From positions 299,919-363,918 of the forward strand of contig JACDDA010000002.1 of the NCBI GenBank assembly GCA_013817245.1: a stretch of DNA of 64,000 nucleotides. The letters are read 5' to 3'. A model generated the notes under the pieces. The model saw nothing but the letters and a program-made list of their open reading frames with translations. It was not told the origin of the DNA and ran no database searches. Below are positions 26,499 to 36,440 of this stretch, in pieces. This stretch comes from Gammaproteobacteria bacterium. Its GTDB lineage: Bacteria; Pseudomonadota; Gammaproteobacteria; HTCC5015. Both the position numbers and the translations under genes were made by a program. The stretch's first letter is position 1; the number at the start of each line of letters is the position of its first letter.

Positions 26499-28364
26499 TT
26501 ATGAGGGTTTTAGCGGAGGCACTGGACAATCAATCGTTGCGGCAATGGCGCGCAATAGTTCAATTTCTTCGGCTTGTACAACGCCGTCGCTATTAATTGC
26601 TGCACATAAGGCTTTGAGAAATTTGGGTTTGGCCAGCGGTTTAAGCTGCGCTAAATTAGTTAAAGCAGTTTCTACTTGAGTATGGCGTAATAAATTTTTT
26701 GGTGTTAATTCGATAGTGAGCTCGGCAAGTTTAGCGGCTTGCTGAAAGGCTAAAGTTGCATCTTGATTACGATAAGCGAGCAAAGAAAAAATAATAGCGC
26801 AATCGTCGGCTAGTTCTTTAATGTCATTAAACCGCACGGCAGCAGGTTTGGTTTGACGTAAACCCAGATCGATTAATCGATATAAGGCCCATTCCCATAA
26901 TTCAAAACGCTGATCGGCATTAATAGCGTGTTTTAAATGATTTTGTAATTCATCGATTTCGCTTGCTGATAATTCTTTGAGCGCAGCTAAACATAATTCC
27001 ATAATGGGCAGGCGTTGTTCAATGGATGTTTCGTTTAATGCGGGTAACAAATTTTCTAATTGCGCGAGCAAAGTCGCTGGCAAAGAATTGCCGATTACAT
27101 TTAAATTAGCTGTGCGTTGGCTGGCGGTGCTGCCTAACATAAGTCCTACCAGTGTTGCGGATGCAGCGGCGGGTGTATTGGTGGCTGTATGTAAGACGCT
27201 GGGAATGTTAGCAATGAGTTGATGCGCGTAAGCAACGTGTTCCGCAGTCGGCATGCCCGTTTGATCAAGCACATGCTGCAACACCGCGGCCGTCGGTATG
27301 ATCGCGGCAAGTTTATCGCGCGGTGAATTTTTATTGTCTTGAGCAGTAGATTTTGTTGCATCAGGTTTGATTGTGGAAGTAGTGCTGATGTATTTTCCAT
27401 CCCAACGTTTATCAATACGTCGAATCCGTTCGCTTAATGGTGGATGCGTTGCAAATAAACCTTGTAAGCTCATGCTGGTGCCGCTAGCGATATAACAATG
27501 ACTGAATTCCGCTGCGTTGGCATGCACTAATTGCGAACCTGTCCCGACGCTGCCAATTTTTTTCAAGGCGCCACCAATACCTTCGGGATTGCGCGTGTAT
27601 TGCACGGCGGACGCATCCGCTAAAAATTCGCGTTGTCGACTAATCGCGGCTTTGATTAAGTTGCCAAACAATAATCCACCATAACCGATCGCCATAAAAC
27701 CAACGCCCATTAACACCACAGGCATGCTATTTTTGGAGCGTGAAAAGCGCATGCTCATTAACAAGCGTTGGCCAATCAAAGCGACAAATAAAATACCAAA
27801 TAACAAACCAACTAAACGTAAATTAATGCGCATATCACCATTAAAAATATGCGAGAACTCATGCGCAACTACGCCTTGTAATTCATCGCGGCTTAATAAT
27901 TCCATGGTGCCGCGCGTAACACCAATGATGGCATCGTGAGGGCCGTAACCCGCGGCAAAAGCATTGATGGACTTGTCTTCTAAAATATAAATGGCGGGCA
28001 CCGGTGTGCCAGAGGCAATAGCCATTTCTTCTACTACATTCACCAATTTGCGTTCGTGAATATTTTTAGTAGCACGATCCAGCAATTTTCCATCTAGCGC
28101 TAACGCAACTGCTTTGCCGCCTTGATTTAATTCACTGAATTTATAAAGGCTGGCTAAGGCAATAACCACGCAGATGCCGACAGCGATGCCAATATAAGCA
28201 GAAAGCGATAAGGTAATAGGATGCTCAGATTCTGCGGAAAATTTAAGCAGCGCTATAATTAATAATTCACTGAGCGCGACTAGCGAAATAATAGCCGCAA
28301 CAAATAGCAGTGCTAGACGTGTAGTGTTACGTCTAGCTGCCGCTTGTTGTTCAAAAAAATTCAT
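26499..28364 (-). CDS. M48-family membrane metallopeptidase with long C-terminal tail
   Basis: Zinc protease of the HtpX/Ste24 group in the inner membrane. Hydrophobic segments lie near the N-terminus and about residues 180-240. The zinc motif is HEFSH in VVAHEFSHIFNGD, with the third ligand in the REFLADASAVQYTR segment. At 621 residues it is about twice the size of HtpX. The extra ~270 residues end with a TerB-like stretch (ALCAAINSDGVVQAEEIELLRAIA). It follows lemA by 23 bp; lemA plus M48 is a recurrent pair. The substrate is unknown; membrane-protein quality control is an inference. Confidence 0.88.
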   Translation of the reverse strand: MNFFEQQAAARRNTTRLALLFVAAIISLVALSELLIIALLKFSAESEHPITLSLSAYIGIAVGICVVIALASLYKFSELNQGGKAVALALDGKLLDRATKNIHERKLVNVVEEMAIASGTPVPAIYILEDKSINAFAAGYGPHDAIIGVTRGTMELLSRDELQGVVAHEFSHIFNGDMRINLRLVGLLFGILFVALIGQRLLMSMRFSRSKNSMPVVLMGVGFMAIGYGGLLFGNLIKAAISRQREFLADASAVQYTRNPEGIGGALKKIGSVGTGSQLVHANAAEFSHCYIASGTSMSLQGLFATHPPLSERIRRIDKRWDGKYISTTSTIKPDATKSTAQDNKNSPRDKLAAIIPTAAVLQHVLDQTGMPTAEHVAYAHQLIANIPSVLHTATNTPAAASATLVGLMLGSTASQRTANLNVIGNSLPATLLAQLENLLPALNETSIEQRLPIMELCLAALKELSASEIDELQNHLKHAINADQRFELWEWALYRLIDLGLRQTKPAAVRFNDIKELADDCAIIFSLLAYRNQDATLAFQQAAKLAELTIELTPKNLLRHTQVETALTNLAQLKPLAKPKFLKALCAAINSDGVVQAEEIELLRAIAATIDCPVPPLKPS

Positions 28365-28387
28365 GAATCATTAATCACTTAGCAAAA

Positions 28388-28984
28388 TTAAAAACTAATC
28401 TTAGGCGCTTCTTGAATGGCCACGCGATCTTCAAATTCTAATAATGTTGCATTTTGGTTGTGGCCAAACATATTAGCTAAAAACACCGGCGGAAAACTTT
28501 GGCGGTAAATGTTGTAAGCCATGACCGCATCATTAAATGCTTGACGCGAAAAAGAAATTTTGTTTTCCGTGCTGGTTAATTCTTCGCTGACTTGCATCAT
28601 GTTTTGATTAGCTTTTAAATCAGGATACGCTTCCATGACGACATTTAACCGTCCCATCGCGCCGGCGAGTGAGCCTTCGGCATCGCCCAATTGTTTTAAA
28701 GCCGCAGGATCGCCCGGATTAGCGCTAGCCGCTTTAAGACCGGCCATGGCTTGATTACGTGCCGCGATCACGGCTTCTAACGTACCACTTTCGTGTTTTA
28801 AATACGCTTTGGCGGTTTCAACCAGATTGGGGATAAGATCGTAACGGCGTTTTAGTTGCACATCAATTTGTGCAAAAGCGTTTTGAAATTGATTCTTTAA
28901 AGCGACTAAGCGATTGTAGACGCTGATGCCGTATAAAATAATCACAATAAAAATAATCGGAAAAGCAATAGCACCAATCGACAT
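28388..28984 (-). CDS. lemA: LemA family protein
   Basis: A 198-residue protein with one N-terminal membrane helix followed by a helical periplasmic or cytoplasmic domain containing NRLVALKNQFQNAFAQIDVQLKRRYDLIPNLVETAKAYLKHE, the family signature. Its function is not established. It lies directly upstream of the M48 peptidase and 35 bp after metG. Confidence 0.93.
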   Translation of the reverse strand: MSIGAIAFPIIFIVIILYGISVYNRLVALKNQFQNAFAQIDVQLKRRYDLIPNLVETAKAYLKHESGTLEAVIAARNQAMAGLKAASANPGDPAALKQLGDAEGSLAGAMGRLNVVMEAYPDLKANQNMMQVSEELTSTENKISFSRQAFNDAVMAYNIYRQSFPPVFLANMFGHNQNATLLEFEDRVAIQEAPKISF

Positions 28985-29019
28985 GATAAAACTCCTTTAT
29001 GAAGGTTATATAGTATTCG

Positions 29020-31044
29020 TTATTTAATCCGCATGCCCGGCTCTGCACCGCTATCGGGCGTTAATATAAAAATTTCTTTATTGCCGGCACCCGCTGCTAA
29101 TACCATGCCTTCTGATAAACCAAACTTCATTTTGCGTGGCGCTAAATTTGCAACCACCACTGTAAGTCGTCCGATTAAATCGGCTGGCTCGTAAGCTGCT
29201 TTAATGCCGGAAAATATCTGCCGAGTTTCACCGCCGAGATCAACGGTGAGTTTTAATAATTTATCAGCGCCCTCGACTAATTCCGCGTTGAGGATCTTCG
29301 CTACACGCAAATCGATTTTATTAAAATCATCAATACTGATTTCGGCTGCTAAAGGTTGGTTAGTAAGCGCTGTTGCAGTGACAGTATTCTGTGGCGATAA
29401 ATTTTCTTTGGAGTCTTCAATCATAGCGGCAATCTTCTCTGGGTCGACACGCGTCATCAAGGGCGTGAAGTTGTTAATACGATGATCTAATAAAGCGTGC
29501 GATACCGTCGCCCAGCTCAGCGCCGGTACATTTAAGAATTGCTCAGATGCATGTGACAACATGGGCAGCACGGGTTTTAAATACGCAATTAAAACACGAT
29601 ATAAATTTATACCTTGGGTGCAAATTGCATGCACTTGCTCTGATTGTTCGGGATCTTTAGCTAAGACCCAGGGTTTTTTCTCATCTATATATTGGTTAGC
29701 TTTGTCAGCCAACAACATAATTTCGCGCATGGCTTGTGAATAATTGCGCGCTTCATATAAGGCCGAGATAGATTCACTAGCGGCAATAAAATGTTGAAAA
29801 AGTGCAGGCTCGGGTAATTGGGTTGCGAGTTTATTATCGAAGCGCTTATTAATAAATCCTGCGCAACGGCTAGCAATGTTAACGAGTTTGCCCACTAAGT
29901 CGCTATTAATGCGCGCAACAAAGTCTTCTAAATTTAAATCAATATCATCGACACCCGAACTTAATTTTGCCGCCATGTAATAACGGTAATATTCGGGCTC
30001 TAAATGTTGTAAATAGGTTTGCGCCATAATAAAAGTGCCGCGTGATTTAGACATTTTTTGACCGTTAACGGTTAAAAATCCGTGGCAATACACGGCAGTT
30101 GGTAAGCGTAGATTGGCGCCTTCTAACATGGCGGGCCAAAAGAGCGTATGGAAATACGCGATATCTTTGCCAATAAAATGATATAGCTCGGTGGTGCTAT
30201 TGCGATCCCAGTATTCATTAAAATTTAGATTGTGTTGATCGCAGTAATTTTTAAAACTGGCCATGTAACCAATCGGCGCATCTAACCACACATAAAAATA
30301 TTTACCTGGCGCGTCTGGAATTTCAAAACCAAAATAAGGCGCATCACGAGAAATATCCCAATCTTGCAAACCATCTTCAAACCAGTCATTTAATTTGTTG
30401 GCAATTTCACTTTGCACATGCTGCGCAGTCCATTTTTTTAAAAACTTTTCAAAATTGCCGAGTTTAAAAAAATAATGTTCAGATGCCTTGGTGATAGGCG
30501 TAACGCCGGTAATAGCAGAGACTGGATTTTTTAAATCAGTAGGACTGTAAGTCGCGCCGCAGACTTCACATGAATCACCGTATTGATCTTTTGCACCACA
30601 GCGCGGACATTCACCTTTAATAAAACGATCAGGCAAAAACATATTTGCTTTTGGATCGAAGGCTTGTTCAATTGTGCGTGTTTCGATATGGCCTGCTTGT
30701 TTGAGACTTTTATAAATCAGGCTAGCGAATTCGCGATTTTCAGGTGAATGAGTGGAGTAATAATTATCAAAGTTGATATGGAAACCGGCAAAATCACGAC
30801 GATGCGCGATATTGTAATTTTCGATCAGGGCTTCAGGGGTAATACCTTCTTTTTGCGCACGCAACATAATCGGTGTGCCGTGCGCATCATCGGCGCATAC
30901 ATATAAACAATCATGTCCGCGCATTTTCTGAAAGCGCACCCAAATATCAGTTTGGATATATTCGACCAAATGGCCTAAATGAATGTGGCCATTGGCGTAA
31001 GGCAGAGCGCTGGTTACCAGTATTTTGCGAGGCATCGTGTTCAT
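29020..31044 (-). CDS. metG: methionyl-tRNA synthetase
   Basis: Class I aminoacyl-tRNA synthetase of 674 residues. It has the HIGH motif as HIHLGHL, the zinc knuckle CPRC...CEVC, the KMSKS loop as [10 protein letters not shown], an anticodon-binding helical domain and a C-terminal tRNA-binding (EMAP-type) domain starting near [14 protein letters not shown]. It is complete, with no odd features. It follows the DAR-like cluster on the same strand after 76 bp, and mrp is encoded divergently further upstream, a frequent metG neighbour. Confidence 0.97.
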   Translation of the reverse strand: MNTMPRKILVTSALPYANGHIHLGHLVEYIQTDIWVRFQKMRGHDCLYVCADDAHGTPIMLRAQKEGITPEALIENYNIAHRRDFAGFHINFDNYYSTHSPENREFASLIYKSLKQAGHIETRTIEQAFDPKANMFLPDRFIKGECPRCGAKDQYGDSCEVCGATYSPTDLKNPVSAITGVTPITKASEHYFFKLGNFEKFLKKWTAQHVQSEIANKLNDWFEDGLQDWDISRDAPYFGFEIPDAPGKYFYVWLDAPIGYMASFKNYCDQHNLNFNEYWDRNSTTELYHFIGKDIAYFHTLFWPAMLEGANLRLPTAVYCHGFLTVNGQKMSKSRGTFIMAQTYLQHLEPEYYRYYMAAKLSSGVDDIDLNLEDFVARINSDLVGKLVNIASRCAGFINKRFDNKLATQLPEPALFQHFIAASESISALYEARNYSQAMREIMLLADKANQYIDEKKPWVLAKDPEQSEQVHAICTQGINLYRVLIAYLKPVLPMLSHASEQFLNVPALSWATVSHALLDHRINNFTPLMTRVDPEKIAAMIEDSKENLSPQNTVTATALTNQPLAAEISIDDFNKIDLRVAKILNAELVEGADKLLKLTVDLGGETRQIFSGIKAAYEPADLIGRLTVVVANLAPRKMKFGLSEGMVLAAGAGNKEIFILTPDSGAEPGMRIK

Positions 31045-31120
31045 ACAAATAATAGATTCATAATTAAACAGTAAAAGAAGAGAAGGCTAAAGTAGCAAAT
31101 TTTGGTAGTACGCGGCAGCC

Positions 31121-31825
31121 TTATTCAGCGGGTTGGGCGTTTTTTTGTAATGTCAGCTGCCAATGTTGGGTCGCGCTCAGCGGATAAGCTTGCTGGATGT
31201 GAGTTTGTGGTGATGCTAAAGCTGACCAAATATCGTCCGGTACTAAGGTATTGTGAGCCAGCAATGTAGAGGCGGCCAATTTTATTTCGCAGTGTATTTG
31301 CCACGTTGCGGCAGAAGTTGTCGTCGTATCATTGTTGACATAAAAAAAACTACATTCGCCAGTTTGAGATTCACTTCCATCTTCGTCAACAAAACCAATT
31401 AATGCCGTTTGGGTAGTGGAGGCATCAAGATAATGTTGAGCAAGCCATAAAGTATTAACAAATGCGGAGGGTGTTGCGCTCAGCAATAATGTTTGCTGGG
31501 GCTGTAAAGCTAAGGCATTTGCTAAATGCAACAAGGCCATATTGTGTTGAGTATTCATTAATGTAAATGGCATGGGCGGAGAGTTATCCGCCATCACTTG
31601 TTTTATCGCCGTTTTACAATCACTTAATGCGCCGTGTCGTGAACACACAATGAGCGCCGTGTTGTGCGGCAGTGGTGCTTGATTTTTTAAACACGCTAAA
31701 GCGCCGCCAATTAGTAATTCAGTTAAACGATTAGTGCGTCGCAAGTTCAGTCCTGTTTGTTGTTCTAAGGCGCGACGCTCAGGTTGTTCTGCTAAAACAT
31801 GTTGATGCCAAGTTATGAGTTTCAT
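31121..31825 (-). CDS. truncated beta-ketoacyl-synthase-like protein without catalytic Cys
   Basis: A 234-residue protein resembling the N-terminal thiolase half of a ketosynthase: LTELLIGGALACL, ALIVCSRHGALSDC and LLLSATPSAFVNTLWLAQ, where a ketosynthase would have a Cys nucleophile before the helix. Aligning that helix with the upstream KS (ACTSSLNALLFAQ) places Pro at the Cys position. No C-terminal half with the two catalytic histidines is present. It overlaps the KS gene by four bases. By analogy with chain-length-factor-like subunits it may dimerise with the KS; this is inference. Last gene of the cluster. Confidence 0.7.
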   Translation of the reverse strand: MKLITWHQHVLAEQPERRALEQQTGLNLRRTNRLTELLIGGALACLKNQAPLPHNTALIVCSRHGALSDCKTAIKQVMADNSPPMPFTLMNTQHNMALLHLANALALQPQQTLLLSATPSAFVNTLWLAQHYLDASTTQTALIGFVDEDGSESQTGECSFFYVNNDTTTTSAATWQIHCEIKLAASTLLAHNTLVPDDIWSALASPQTHIQQAYPLSATQHWQLTLQKNAQPAE

Positions 31826-32964
31826 TGCTTAGGCCCTATGCGTACTGCAATGCTACTCAGGCTGCCGCCAAACCCTAAAATATTACACAATAAATGGTGC
31901 GTTTGATTCTCTAATAAAAAGTGCTCGCGTAATGGTTGCAGCGGCAGTAATGGATCTGCGTGTTGTAAGCCACGCGTGCCGGGTAAAAACCCTGCTTCTG
32001 CACAGCCTAATAACAAGGTTAGCTCTGCTAAACCACTCGCGCCTAAACAATGTCCTAAATAAGCTTTTAATGACGCAATTTTAGTGTTCGTATCAAATAA
32101 CATCGCCAGACCTTGCGCTTCAGCAAGATCATTTAAAGCGCTGCCACTGGCTTGCGCTTTAATGTAAGTGATGTCGCTGCTTTGTAAACCACTGTTTGCT
32201 AAACATTGTTGCAGCAACGTGATAACACTGCTGCCATCTTCTTTTAAACCGGTTTGATGCGCTTTGTCTAAAAATTGCGCGCCGCCTAATAATAAACACG
32301 ATGGTTTGTTGGGATGTGGATGACGACTTAATACTATTCCCGCAACTGCTTCACCTAACACCATTCCATCACGTTGTTGATCGAAGGGTTTCATGTTGTT
32401 GGCAGATAACAAGCCCATGCCGCCAAAGCCTGCTAATGCGGTGCGATTAAATAAATCTAAACCGATAATGGTGACGTGTTCTGCGCCGCCACTGGCGATT
32501 AAACGTTGCGCAAATAACAACGCATTTAAACTCGAGGTGCACGCAGTGCTAATGGTTAAAGCGGGGCCTTGCCAATCTAATAATGTGCAGAGGTCATTGG
32601 CGATACTAGATAAATTGAGCGTTTGTAAATGCGGAAAGTTTTGTTCACCTGCGCCGACGTTTAACGCAGAAGAGGCCAATAAAATAGTGTGGGTGCGTAG
32701 TGCGTCTATAGAAAGGCCACTGCTGATAGCGCATTCAGTAAGGCACTGCGTTAACAGATAATTTTTGCGTTGCTGCCAATCCGCGTTTACATAATTAATT
32801 GCGTAATAAGGCGCATCGTAATCTAGCGGCGGTGGCAGGCGATGGCTAACGATGTGCGGTGCTTGTTGGTTTTGCACGGTGCAGACCGCGTCACGTAAAG
32901 ATAAGCCGCAGGCGCTGATGTGACTCAGGCCGCGAATGTGAGCAGGAAAATGTGCAGTGTTCAT
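31822..32964 (-). CDS. beta-ketoacyl-ACP synthase (FabF-like) with Gln in place of one catalytic His
   Basis: A 380-residue condensing enzyme, short of the ~410 usual for FabF. The nucleophile C142 is in STACTSSLNALLFA, and Lys300 and His305 are in SLKAYLGHCLGASG. The usual HGTGT motif reads A-Q271-A-S-G-S, so the first active-site His is Gln (CAA codon). In KAS enzymes that His takes part in malonyl decarboxylation/condensation, so activity may be changed. It lies downstream of the ACP gene and overlaps the KS-like gene. The role is likely acyl-chain building in the DAR-like pathway, alone or as a heterodimer. Confidence 0.85.
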   Translation of the reverse strand: MNTAHFPAHIRGLSHISACGLSLRDAVCTVQNQQAPHIVSHRLPPPLDYDAPYYAINYVNADWQQRKNYLLTQCLTECAISSGLSIDALRTHTILLASSALNVGAGEQNFPHLQTLNLSSIANDLCTLLDWQGPALTISTACTSSLNALLFAQRLIASGGAEHVTIIGLDLFNRTALAGFGGMGLLSANNMKPFDQQRDGMVLGEAVAGIVLSRHPHPNKPSCLLLGGAQFLDKAHQTGLKEDGSSVITLLQQCLANSGLQSSDITYIKAQASGSALNDLAEAQGLAMLFDTNTKIASLKAYLGHCLGASGLAELTLLLGCAEAGFLPGTRGLQHADPLLPLQPLREHFLLENQTHHLLCNILGFGGSLSSIAVRIGPKQ

Positions 32965-32995
32965 GAATGACGTGCGTTAATCAATTTTAATTGGA

Positions 32996-33262
32996 TTATT
33001 TTGGCGGTAGCGATAATAAATAATCCGCTAAGTTATTAACCGATGATAAGACGCGACGCGTTTCTTTGCTGTCAGCTAAACGTACGCCGTATTTTTTTTG
33101 CAAAGCCATCGATAATTGCAGAGCATCTAAAGAATCTAAGCCCAAACGTGCGGTAGGGCCAAATAATAATTCTTCATCTTGAAAGCCATCGCTTGGCGCA
33201 GGTTTGTCGCACACTTCTAAAATGAGCGTTTTTAAATCAGCAATTAATTCGGATTTATTCAT
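32996..33262 (-). CDS. acyl carrier protein of the DAR-like cluster
   Basis: An 88-residue acyl carrier protein. The phosphopantetheine Ser is S44 in LGLDSLDALQLS, and the four-helix pattern is normal. The frame is open to 33343, but that would run into the ABC permease gene; MNKSELIADL at 33262 is the natural start and leaves a 19-bp gap. It would carry the growing acyl chain for the cluster's ketosynthases (DarC-like role). Confidence 0.88.
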   Translation of the reverse strand: MNKSELIADLKTLILEVCDKPAPSDGFQDEELLFGPTARLGLDSLDALQLSMALQKKYGVRLADSKETRRVLSSVNNLADYLLSLPPK

Positions 33263-33281
33263 AAAGATTTCGCTATTAATA

Positions 33282-34505
33282 TCAGCTAGTAAATTGACGA
33301 CGTTGATAAAGCCACGTAGCAAATAACGCGCACACAATACCAAAAGTGCTTAGCATGGCTAATTGCGGTGCGACATCTGTTACCGTGGCTTGCCGCAACA
33401 AAGTATCAAGCGACGCTTCTAGTCCCCACGCCATCGGTGAGATTTGAGTGAGGGCTTGCATAAAATCGGGCATCACAAATTTCGGCACCATGACGCCACC
33501 AATAGCGCCTAACAAAATATTGCTAGTGCCACTAAGCACGGTAGCTTGTTCGGGTGTTTTGGCTAAGGTTGCGATTAATAAACCAAAACCTACGGCAGCA
33601 AAACTAACCGCCGTTAATACCATCCATAATACAAAAAAGTTATTACCAATACGCAACGCATCGCCGCCGGCTAATGGCACAAGATAAATACCAACTAATA
33701 ACATCATTGCGGCTTGTAATTGATTAATCACCGCATAAGGTAAGGTTTTCGCCAACAACATCATTAAAGGATGTATGTGCAAACTAGATAAGCGCGCCAG
33801 CGTGCCTTGTTTGTTTTCAGTAACTAATAATGTACCCATGGGTATCGCAACAAAAAACATGGCGAAAACTAACCATGCCGGTACATTTTGTTGTACTGAA
33901 GAAGAAGGATTTATTTTATAAATAGAAGATGAATCAGCATTCGGCGCAAAATATTCAATGTTCATAAGATTTTTATAGGCATCGCCGCCTTGTTTGCTAG
34001 CGTTGTTGCCCATGCCTAATGGGAAAAACGCCGTCAATATTTTTTCAGTACGTAATTGCGCTAAGGCTGATTGGATCACGGTTGAAAATAAAGAAACGCG
34101 CGCAGTGTTAATAGCCGGATCAATGACGATAGTTATAATGCTGCGCTCAATTAGCTGGGTAGGATCGGCTAAGGTTGCGGCAAACTCTTTATTTAAAATG
34201 ACGATGAAATCTAATTTTTTACTGCGCAGCGCTTGTTCGGCATCTTTGCGCGACAAGATATTTTCTTGCGCGGCGCCGATGGGTTGAGTGGCAAGCAAAT
34301 CGATAAACTGTTGCGTGGCCGAGCTGGGCTGATCCACTAACACGACATACCGATTTAATTCGGCGGCGCGATTACTGTGGAAAGTGTCTTGTAAAGCTAA
34401 GGACATAATTAAAATAAAAGCCGCAGGCATAGCAAACAACACCGCTAAGCCGTGCATATCACGTGACAATATTAAGAATTCTTTTTTAATTAAAGCAGTA
34501 AACAT
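33282..34505 (-). CDS. ABC-2 type transporter permease
   Basis: A 407-residue membrane protein: one N-terminal segment (about 20-40), a large periplasmic domain, then five C-terminal segments, the ABC-2 layout of the YhhJ/drug-lipid exporter type. The start MFTALIKKEFLILSRD is typical. It is paired with the ATPase three bases upstream, so the two form an exporter, probably for the cluster's lipid product (inference). Confidence 0.88.
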   Translation of the reverse strand: MFTALIKKEFLILSRDMHGLAVLFAMPAAFILIMSLALQDTFHSNRAAELNRYVVLVDQPSSATQQFIDLLATQPIGAAQENILSRKDAEQALRSKKLDFIVILNKEFAATLADPTQLIERSIITIVIDPAINTARVSLFSTVIQSALAQLRTEKILTAFFPLGMGNNASKQGGDAYKNLMNIEYFAPNADSSSIYKINPSSSVQQNVPAWLVFAMFFVAIPMGTLLVTENKQGTLARLSSLHIHPLMMLLAKTLPYAVINQLQAAMMLLVGIYLVPLAGGDALRIGNNFFVLWMVLTAVSFAAVGFGLLIATLAKTPEQATVLSGTSNILLGAIGGVMVPKFVMPDFMQALTQISPMAWGLEASLDTLLRQATVTDVAPQLAMLSTFGIVCALFATWLYQRRQFTS

Positions 34506-34508
34506 GGC

Positions 34509-35429
34509 TTAGTCTCGTAAAGAGCGTTGCGTGAATTGCATGAACAGACTTTCCAGTGATTGATGACCATACTGCAAAGACTGCACTATTAATCCGAGTT
34601 GTTGCAATTTTTCAAGTAGATGACTTAGATCGGCAGGATCTGTAATGCTGCCCGTGTAAAGCGCGGGCGTCAGCGGCGCTAAATTAAATTCTTGAGTAAG
34701 GCGAGCGCGGATTAATTCGGCAGGTGCTTGAGAAAAAGTAACTTGAACCGTAGCGGCACTGCGCTTGAGTAAAGTGCTTAATTCGCCTTCGCAGATAACT
34801 TGACCGTGATCAATAATAGCAATGCGATCACACAAATATTCTATTTCTTCCATGTAATGACTGGAGTAAATAACTGTTTTGCCGGAGGCTTTTAATTCGC
34901 GGGTAGCATCAAGAATAAAGCTGCGTGATTGTGGGTCAATGCCGACAGTAGGTTCATCGAGCAATAAATAATCAGGATCGCCGATTAAGCCGATCGCTAA
35001 ATTCAATCGGCGTTTTAGTCCGCCGGAAAGGTGTTCCGCCGGTTTTTTAAGCACATGTTGTAACTGCGCGAAATTGATGCAGTAATCAATACGTGTCGTC
35101 GCGTGTTTGCCCAGCGCACAAACGCCGGCAAAAAACGCTAAATTTTCATAACAAGTTAACATTGGATAAAAAGCATATTGTTGCGGAACGATCGCGATAC
35201 GACGTGGTTGTTGTTTATTTGCCATTTGCAACGCTATGCCGTCCAGCAATATGGCGCCTTGTTGTACGCGTAAGATGCTGGCCAACAAAGATAACAAAGT
35301 GGTTTTGCCTGCGCCATTGGGTCCAAGCAGACCAAAAATTTCGCCTGCGCCAATGGTTAGATTAATGTCATTAAGCGCAACTTGATCGGCTCGCTCATAT
35401 TGATGCACAATATTTTGAATGTTGAGCAT
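34509..35429 (-). CDS. ABC transporter ATP-binding protein
   Basis: A 306-residue ATPase with Walker A GPNGAGKTT, signature LSGGLKRR (a variant of LSGGQ), Walker B YLLLDEPTVGID and a switch His in VIYSSHYMEE. The C-terminal ~80 residues are the extension common in ABC-2 exporter ATPases. It is four bases downstream of the BtrH-type gene and partners the permease at 33282-34505. Confidence 0.93.
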   Translation of the reverse strand: MLNIQNIVHQYERADQVALNDINLTIGAGEIFGLLGPNGAGKTTLLSLLASILRVQQGAILLDGIALQMANKQQPRRIAIVPQQYAFYPMLTCYENLAFFAGVCALGKHATTRIDYCINFAQLQHVLKKPAEHLSGGLKRRLNLAIGLIGDPDYLLLDEPTVGIDPQSRSFILDATRELKASGKTVIYSSHYMEEIEYLCDRIAIIDHGQVICEGELSTLLKRSAATVQVTFSQAPAELIRARLTQEFNLAPLTPALYTGSITDPADLSHLLEKLQQLGLIVQSLQYGHQSLESLFMQFTQRSLRD

Positions 35430-35433
35430 AGAC

Positions 35434-36435
35434 TTATTTCACATCTTGTTTTAATTGGTTAAAGAAAATTTTCTCAGCATCGGCAATAGCGACTAATTGT
35501 TGGCTTAATGCACTAGCGTCAAATGCTTTGCGTGCTTTACACATGAGCGCTGCATTTAACGCAAATTCACGCCATTGATCACCAATGACAACTAAATTAT
35601 CAGCATGTTTTTCAAAACGCGGATCATTTAATAGCTTCGCTACTTCTTGTAAAAATGCGGCGTAAATAAATCGAAAGCCTGCTCCGCCCGTGCCAATTTC
35701 TTCTTGCATCCGCACGATATGACCAATGTACATTTTATTAAATGTCAGATCGTCGGCTTTTAGTTTGGCGATGCGCCGCGCTAACATACGAATGCCTTTG
35801 ACACCAATAATCGGTAACGGTGTGTAGAGCATTACTTTTACCGTATTCCAGATAGCCGTGCGCAGCATTTTTTCGGTGATAGTTGCTTGGCTTAAGGGCG
35901 CTGGATAATACAACAAACCTTTTGGCGCTAAGGTGCCTTTGGCAAAACGCGCACGTTCTAAATCCGCACGTGCGCATCGAACCGTCATTTCTGCTACTGG
36001 ATCGCTAATCAGATATTCATCGCCGTCGCGGCCATACACAATTAAATTGTGCGCATTAAAATGAAAGCGCATATTTTCAGGAAAATAGGGCAACCAAAAT
36101 ACGGAGGTTTGTAAACCAACCACTTGGCCTTGTGCTAACAATTCATCTAAACGCGCCATGCCTTTCGTGGGACTGCGAAAAGTTTCAGAATGCATGCGCA
36201 CGCCTAAAGATTTTTGCAAACCTTTAACGATTGATTTTGGCGGCATGCGATAGGCAATTAAAGGTAGCCCCGCAATTTTAATAAATGGCAGATAAGCAAA
36301 CGATAAACTACTGGATAAACCAAACGCCATAGGTTCGGAAATATCTAAACCATAATGGCGTAATAAAGAAGTAATCGCACCGCTTTCGCAATGCGCGGCT
36401 TGCCGATGTTCAAAATCAGCGGCGGAAGTTTGCAT
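35434..36435 (-). CDS. BtrH-type acyltransferase-like protein (BtrH N-terminal + DUF4872)
   Basis: A 333-residue protein. The N-terminal half matches the BtrH fold, a papain-like transferase that takes acyl groups from an ACP: HRQAAHCESGAITSLLRHYG supplies the candidate nucleophile C16, and FHFNAHNLIVYGRDGDEYLISDP supplies His and Asp further on. The C-terminal half is the helical DUF4872. Such proteins recur in dialkylresorcinol/aryl-polyene-like clusters. Acyl transfer from the cluster ACP is a reasonable inference, but the acceptor is unknown. Confidence 0.8.
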   Translation of the reverse strand: MQTSAADFEHRQAAHCESGAITSLLRHYGLDISEPMAFGLSSSLSFAYLPFIKIAGLPLIAYRMPPKSIVKGLQKSLGVRMHSETFRSPTKGMARLDELLAQGQVVGLQTSVFWLPYFPENMRFHFNAHNLIVYGRDGDEYLISDPVAEMTVRCARADLERARFAKGTLAPKGLLYYPAPLSQATITEKMLRTAIWNTVKVMLYTPLPIIGVKGIRMLARRIAKLKADDLTFNKMYIGHIVRMQEEIGTGGAGFRFIYAAFLQEVAKLLNDPRFEKHADNLVVIGDQWREFALNAALMCKARKAFDASALSQQLVAIADAEKIFFNQLKQDVK

Positions 36436-36440
36436 TGATA

